A DNA stretch of 64,000 bases, from the NCBI RefSeq assembly GCF_003751505.1, contig NZ_RJVB01000005.1, positions 310,001-374,000 on the forward strand, written 5' to 3'. The position numbers were made by a program, and so were the translations under genes. Positions within the stretch are counted from its first letter, which is position 1; every line of letters begins with the position of its first letter. The DNA comes from Erwinia sp. JUb26 (GTDB lineage: Bacteria; Pseudomonadota; Gammaproteobacteria; Enterobacterales; Enterobacteriaceae). The notes under the pieces were generated by a model, which searched no databases, was not told where the DNA came from, and saw only the letters and a list, made by a program, of their open reading frames with translations. This document shows, in pieces, positions 61,437 to 64,000 of this stretch.

Positions 61437-62687
61437 ATGAGCTTCTCGGCTTTCGGTGACAAATTTACGCGCCACTCGGGCATTACGCGCCTGATGGAAG
61501 ATATGGGTGAGGGTTTACGCACGCCGGGTACGGTGATGTTAGGCGGCGGTAATCCGGCGCAGATCCCCGCAATGAATGACTATTTCCATCAGCTTTTGCA
61601 GCAGATGCACGACGAAGGCAAGCTGACGGATGCGCTTTGCAACTACGACGGCCCGCAGGGTAAAAGCACGCTGCTGAACTCCCTGGCGGAGCTGCTGAGT
61701 AAAGAGCAGGGCTGGCAGATTTCGCCGAAGAATATTGCCCTGACCAACGGCAGCCAGAGCGCCTTTTTCTACCTGTTTAACCTGTATGCCGGGCATCGCG
61801 CTGACGGTCAGAAAAAGCGCGTACTTTTCCCGCTGGCTCCAGAATATCTTGGCTATGCCGATGCCGGGCTGGATGAAGATCTGTTTGTCTCCACCCGACC
61901 GAATATCGAAATGCTGCCGGAAGGCCAGTTCAAGTATCACGTGGACTTTGAGCATCTGCATATCGGCGAAGATACCGGCCTGATCTGCGTCTCCCGACCA
62001 ACCAACCCCACCGGCAACGTCATCACCGATGATGAACTGCTGAAGCTGGACGCGCTGGCGCAGCAGCACGAGATTCCTCTGCTGATTGATAATGCTTACG
62101 GCGTTCCCTTCCCGGGCATTATTTTTAGCGAGGCGCGCCCGCTGTGGAATCCGAACATCATTCTGTGCATGAGCCTGTCCAAGCTGGGGCTGCCCGGCTC
62201 ACGCTGCGGCATCATCATCGCCGATGAAAAGGTGATTTCGGCCATCAGCAATATGAACGGCATCATCAGCCTCGCTCCCGGCAGTATCGGCCCGGCCATC
62301 GCCCATGAAATGATCCAGCGTGGCGATCTGCTACGGCTGTCGGAAGAGGTGATCAAGCCGTTTTATCAGGAACGCGTTAAACAGACGATTGCGGTTATTC
62401 GCCGCTATCTGCCGGAAGATCGCTGCCTGATCCACAAACCAGAAGGCGCGATTTTCCTCTGGCTGTGGTTTAAGGACCTGCCGGTTTCCACGGAAATTCT
62501 CTACCAGCGGCTGAAGCAGCGCGGCGTGCTGATGGTGCCGGGGCATTTCTTCTTCCCGGGACTGGAGGCAGAGTGGCCGCATACGCATCAGTGCATGCGC
62601 ATGAACTATGTTCCGGACAGTGAAGTGATCGAACGGGGTGTGGCGATTCTGGCAGAAGAGTTAGAGCGGGCACGAAGCGAAGGATAA
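61437..62687 (+). CDS. avtA: Valine-pyruvate aminotransferase AvtA
   Basis: The 416-residue PLP-dependent aminotransferase matches E. coli AvtA (417) throughout, for example GDKFTRHSGITRLMEDMG, CNYDGPQGK and SRPTNPTGNVITDDEL. The PLP lysine is in SLSKLGLPGSRCG near residue 247, and NAYGVPFPG carries the PLP-contacting Asn/Tyr region. It makes alanine and 2-oxoisovalerate from valine and pyruvate, or the reverse. Here it is convergent with ibpA across a shared terminator. Confidence 0.95.
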   Translation: MSFSAFGDKFTRHSGITRLMEDMGEGLRTPGTVMLGGGNPAQIPAMNDYFHQLLQQMHDEGKLTDALCNYDGPQGKSTLLNSLAELLSKEQGWQISPKNIALTNGSQSAFFYLFNLYAGHRADGQKKRVLFPLAPEYLGYADAGLDEDLFVSTRPNIEMLPEGQFKYHVDFEHLHIGEDTGLICVSRPTNPTGNVITDDELLKLDALAQQHEIPLLIDNAYGVPFPGIIFSEARPLWNPNIILCMSLSKLGLPGSRCGIIIADEKVISAISNMNGIISLAPGSIGPAIAHEMIQRGDLLRLSEEVIKPFYQERVKQTIAVIRRYLPEDRCLIHKPEGAIFLWLWFKDLPVSTEILYQRLKQRGVLMVPGHFFFPGLEAEWPHTHQCMRMNYVPDSEVIERGVAILAEELERARSEG

Positions 62688-62691
62688 ACAA

Positions 62692-62718
62692 CAGGGGCCG
62701 CTTAGCGGCGGCCCCTGC
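62692..62718. terminator. Bidirectional terminator between avtA and ibpA
   Basis: CAGGGGCC (62692-62699) pairs with GGCCCCTG (62710-62717) around a short inner GC stem and TTAGC. It sits four bases after the avtA stop and eight bases beyond the ibpA stop. T-tracts on both sides are weak. Confidence 0.7.
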
Positions 62719-62725
62719 ATAAACA

Positions 62726-63145
62726 TTATTTCAGGATTTCAATGCGGCGCGGCTTATTGGCTTCCGGCACCACGCGTTCCAGGTCGATGTACAGCAGACC
62801 ATTTTCCAGGCGAGCATCGCGTACGTGGACGTGCTCTGCCAGCTGGAATTTACGCTCAAAGTTACGTTCCGCGATGCCCTGATACAGATAGGTGCGCTGC
62901 TCCTGATCTTCAGGATGCGAGCCGCGAACGGTCAGCAAATTGTCGTGGGAGGTAATTTCCAGTTCGCTTTCTGCAAAACCGGCCACGGCAATTGTAATAC
63001 GATAATGGTTTTCAGCCACCAGCTCCACGTTGTACGGTGGGTAGCCGCCGTTGTTCCCCTGGCCCTGATTAGATTCCAGCAGGTTGATCAGACGGTCAAA
63101 GCCAATGGATGAACGATACAGTGGGGCAAGGTCGAAATTACGCAT
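62726..63145 (-). CDS. ibpA: Small heat shock protein IbpA
   Basis: The 139-residue protein starts [19 protein letters not shown], identical in pattern to E. coli IbpA. The alpha-crystallin domain (about 37-125) has [15 protein letters not shown], cut to PPYNVEL, and [14 protein letters not shown]. It ends with the RRIEI partner of the IxI motif. It binds unfolding proteins during heat stress and passes them to DnaK/ClpB. The ATG at 63143-63145 follows AGGAGC; a longer open frame upstream is non-coding leader. No ibpB follows; the next gene is avtA on the other strand. Confidence 0.95.
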   Translation of the reverse strand: MRNFDLAPLYRSSIGFDRLINLLESNQGQGNNGGYPPYNVELVAENHYRITIAVAGFAESELEITSHDNLLTVRGSHPEDQEQRTYLYQGIAERNFERKFQLAEHVHVRDARLENGLLYIDLERVVPEANKPRRIEILK

Positions 63146-63152
63146 TATTAAG

Positions 63153-63169
63153 CTCCTGATATTCAGCGA
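63153..63169 (-). promoter_or_regulatory. ROSE-like RNA thermometer of ibpA
   Basis: Read on the minus strand, UCGCU, seven loop bases and AGGAG face each other just before the ibpA start. UCGCU fits the ROSE motif U(U/C)GCU, which pairs loosely with the ribosome site and melts on heating. A second hairpin, CGACU/AGUCG, lies upstream in the leader, as in other ROSE elements. E. coli ibpA has a thermometer of this type. Confidence 0.65.
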
Positions 63170-63260
63170 GTTATTAGGATATCGACTCTCCACAATGGAC
63201 GAGTCGCTGGCGCAGTAGGTGCTGCCCTGTCGGCACAGGCACCTTACTGACCGTAGTAGT

Positions 63261-63289
63261 AAAATGGTGACAGCAGTGGCGCTTTCAAG
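63261..63289 (-). promoter_or_regulatory. Sigma-32 heat shock promoter of ibpA
   Basis: On the minus strand CTTGAAA (63283-63289) is followed after 13 bases by CACCATTTT (63261-63269). This matches the sigma-32 consensus CTTGAAA and CCCCATnT with suitable spacing. It lies about 120 bases before ibpA. Confidence 0.75.
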
Positions 63290-63443
63290 GGTAAATTGTG
63301 ATTTTTTTAACCCGATCGCACTGAATGTCATACACTCAGGGATGAGTTCGTCGGCCTTAGTGCCAGCCACCGTAGAGTGGGCCGGGATTTTTCCGCGTTT
63401 GACGACAGATCTCAGCAGGCTGCAACGACTGAAGGGATAGTAA

Positions 63444-63806
63444 ATGATGAAGGCATTAAAGAAGTATACCGCTGCAGGATTACTCACCTGCGCCTCACTT
63501 GGCGCAACCAGCGGCTGCTCAAGCGTTATGACCCATACCGGCCCCAGTCAGGGCTATTATCCAGGCACGCGCGCCAGCGCCAGCGTGCTGACCGATGAAA
63601 ACAGCAGCTGGGCGATGAAACCGCTGGCGGCGATTGATTTACCGTTCTCGGCGGTGATGGATACGCTGCTGCTGCCGTGGGATTACTATCGCACCGATGA
63701 TACAGACTCGCCACGCGAGCGCGTACGCCGTAGCGAGCAGCAAAACCGGACCGCCGACGGACTGTCGCAGGCGGCGCCGATGGCCGCTAATTCACCGACG
63801 CCATAA
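63444..63806 (+). CDS. yidQ: YidQ-like lipoprotein (DUF1375/YceK family)
   Basis: The 120-residue protein has an N-terminal signal ending in a possible lipobox (LGATSGC, Cys25). [35 protein letters not shown] follows, cut here to the key [17 protein letters not shown], the hallmark of YceK/YidQ proteins. It is an outer- or inner-membrane lipoprotein of unknown role. Position after ibpA and before yidR is as in E. coli. A second ATG at 63447 is possible. Its 3' end overlaps yidR, on the other strand, by 20 bases. Confidence 0.88.
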   Translation: MMKALKKYTAAGLLTCASLGATSGCSSVMTHTGPSQGYYPGTRASASVLTDENSSWAMKPLAAIDLPFSAVMDTLLLPWDYYRTDDTDSPRERVRRSEQQNRTADGLSQAAPMAANSPTP

Positions 63807-64000
63807 AAATCTGCTGATAGCCGTCACGGCTGCGCAGGTAGGCCACGTGCTGGCCATCGGGGGAAAAGACCACCGCATCCGCTGAGGGGGCGGTTTCACT
63901 GCGTGGGGTAATGCGGCGCAGTTTTCCCGTCTCCAGGGTACAGAGGGTCACGCTGTTGTCGCAGATAAACGCCAGGCTGCCGCCGTCAGGATGCCAGCTG
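63787..64000 (-). CDS. yidR: YidR (DUF3748, TolB-like propeller), C-terminal part
   Basis: The minus strand is open from the window edge to a TAG at 63787-63789, giving 70 codons. It reads SWHPDGGSLAFICDNSV at the edge and VVFSPDGQHVAYLRSRDGY later, ending FMASVN. These are TolB/WD40-like beta-propeller blades (SPDGxxVAY). With yidQ upstream this fits E. coli YidR. The frame is too short after truncation to carry a start codon here. It overlaps the yidQ end tail to tail. Confidence 0.8.
   Translation of the reverse strand, partial: SWHPDGGSLAFICDNSVTLCTLETGKLRRITPRSETAPSADAVVFSPDGQHVAYLRSRDGYQQIFMASVN

Noticed and set aside
63146-63487. N-terminal extension of IbpA
   Set aside because: It crosses the heat shock promoter and thermometer, and IbpA homology starts at 63145.

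Overview
The window is a chromosomal segment of a gamma-proteobacterium of the order Enterobacterales, most likely family Erwiniaceae (Erwinia or Pantoea group). The gene order eptB - dppABCDF - bcs - hmsP - dctA - yhjJ - kdgK - yhjG - yhjE follows the Escherichia coli 79-minute region closely, and avtA and ibpA-yidQ-yidR are also enterobacterial. The differences fit Erwiniaceae: a bcsD-containing cellulose operon in place of the E. coli type, and a single ibpA without ibpB. There are no rRNA, tRNA, CRISPR or transposase genes.

Region 1 (1-12.7 kb) is accessory metabolism. It holds the end of a LysR regulator, a leftward operon of NCS1 transporter, RidA-like protein, DUF1028 protein and ArgE-like amidohydrolase, a flavin monooxygenase, a Dcm cytosine methylase without Vsr, a metallophosphoesterase and an FMN-dependent monooxygenase. 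Three overlapping genes for a siderophore binding protein and two permeases follow, with no ATPase gene. Region 2 (12.7-20.5 kb) has a TonB-dependent receptor behind a Fur-like palindrome, then an AT-rich stretch with a large autotransporter, a CaiF/GrlA-type regulator and an unassigned membrane protein.

Region 3 (20.5-30 kb) has a small SpoT-like HD hydrolase, the lipopolysaccharide phosphoethanolamine transferase eptB, a structured intergenic element and the dipeptide transporter dppABCDF. Region 4 (30-44.5 kb) is a complete cellulose operon, bcsOQABCDZ, followed by the c-di-GMP phosphodiesterase gene hmsP. BcsA has a PilZ domain that reads c-di-GMP, so synthesis and signal removal are encoded side by side. 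Region 5 (44.6-53.7 kb) has dctA, the degenerate M16 protein yhjJ, an inserted polysaccharide lyase, kdgK with a KdgR-like operator, the AsmA-like yhjG and the MFS transporter yhjE.

Region 6 (54-64 kb) has a lone DUF2235/Tle1-like lipase and a magnesium module: mgtA, a long leader with a proline-containing leader peptide, and a 30-residue membrane protein resembling MgtS just downstream. Next come structured direct repeats, a periplasmic DUF4432 epimerase-like protein, avtA, ibpA with a sigma-32 promoter and a ROSE-like thermometer, yidQ and the end of yidR.

The best leads are the MgtS-like microprotein and leader peptide around mgtA, the repeat pair at 59.5-59.9 kb whose hairpin is kept by a compensatory base change, the replacement of one cellulose operon type by another at a conserved locus, and the autotransporter/CaiF-GrlA pair. 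All functional names come from recalled family features and sequence motifs; no database search was run.
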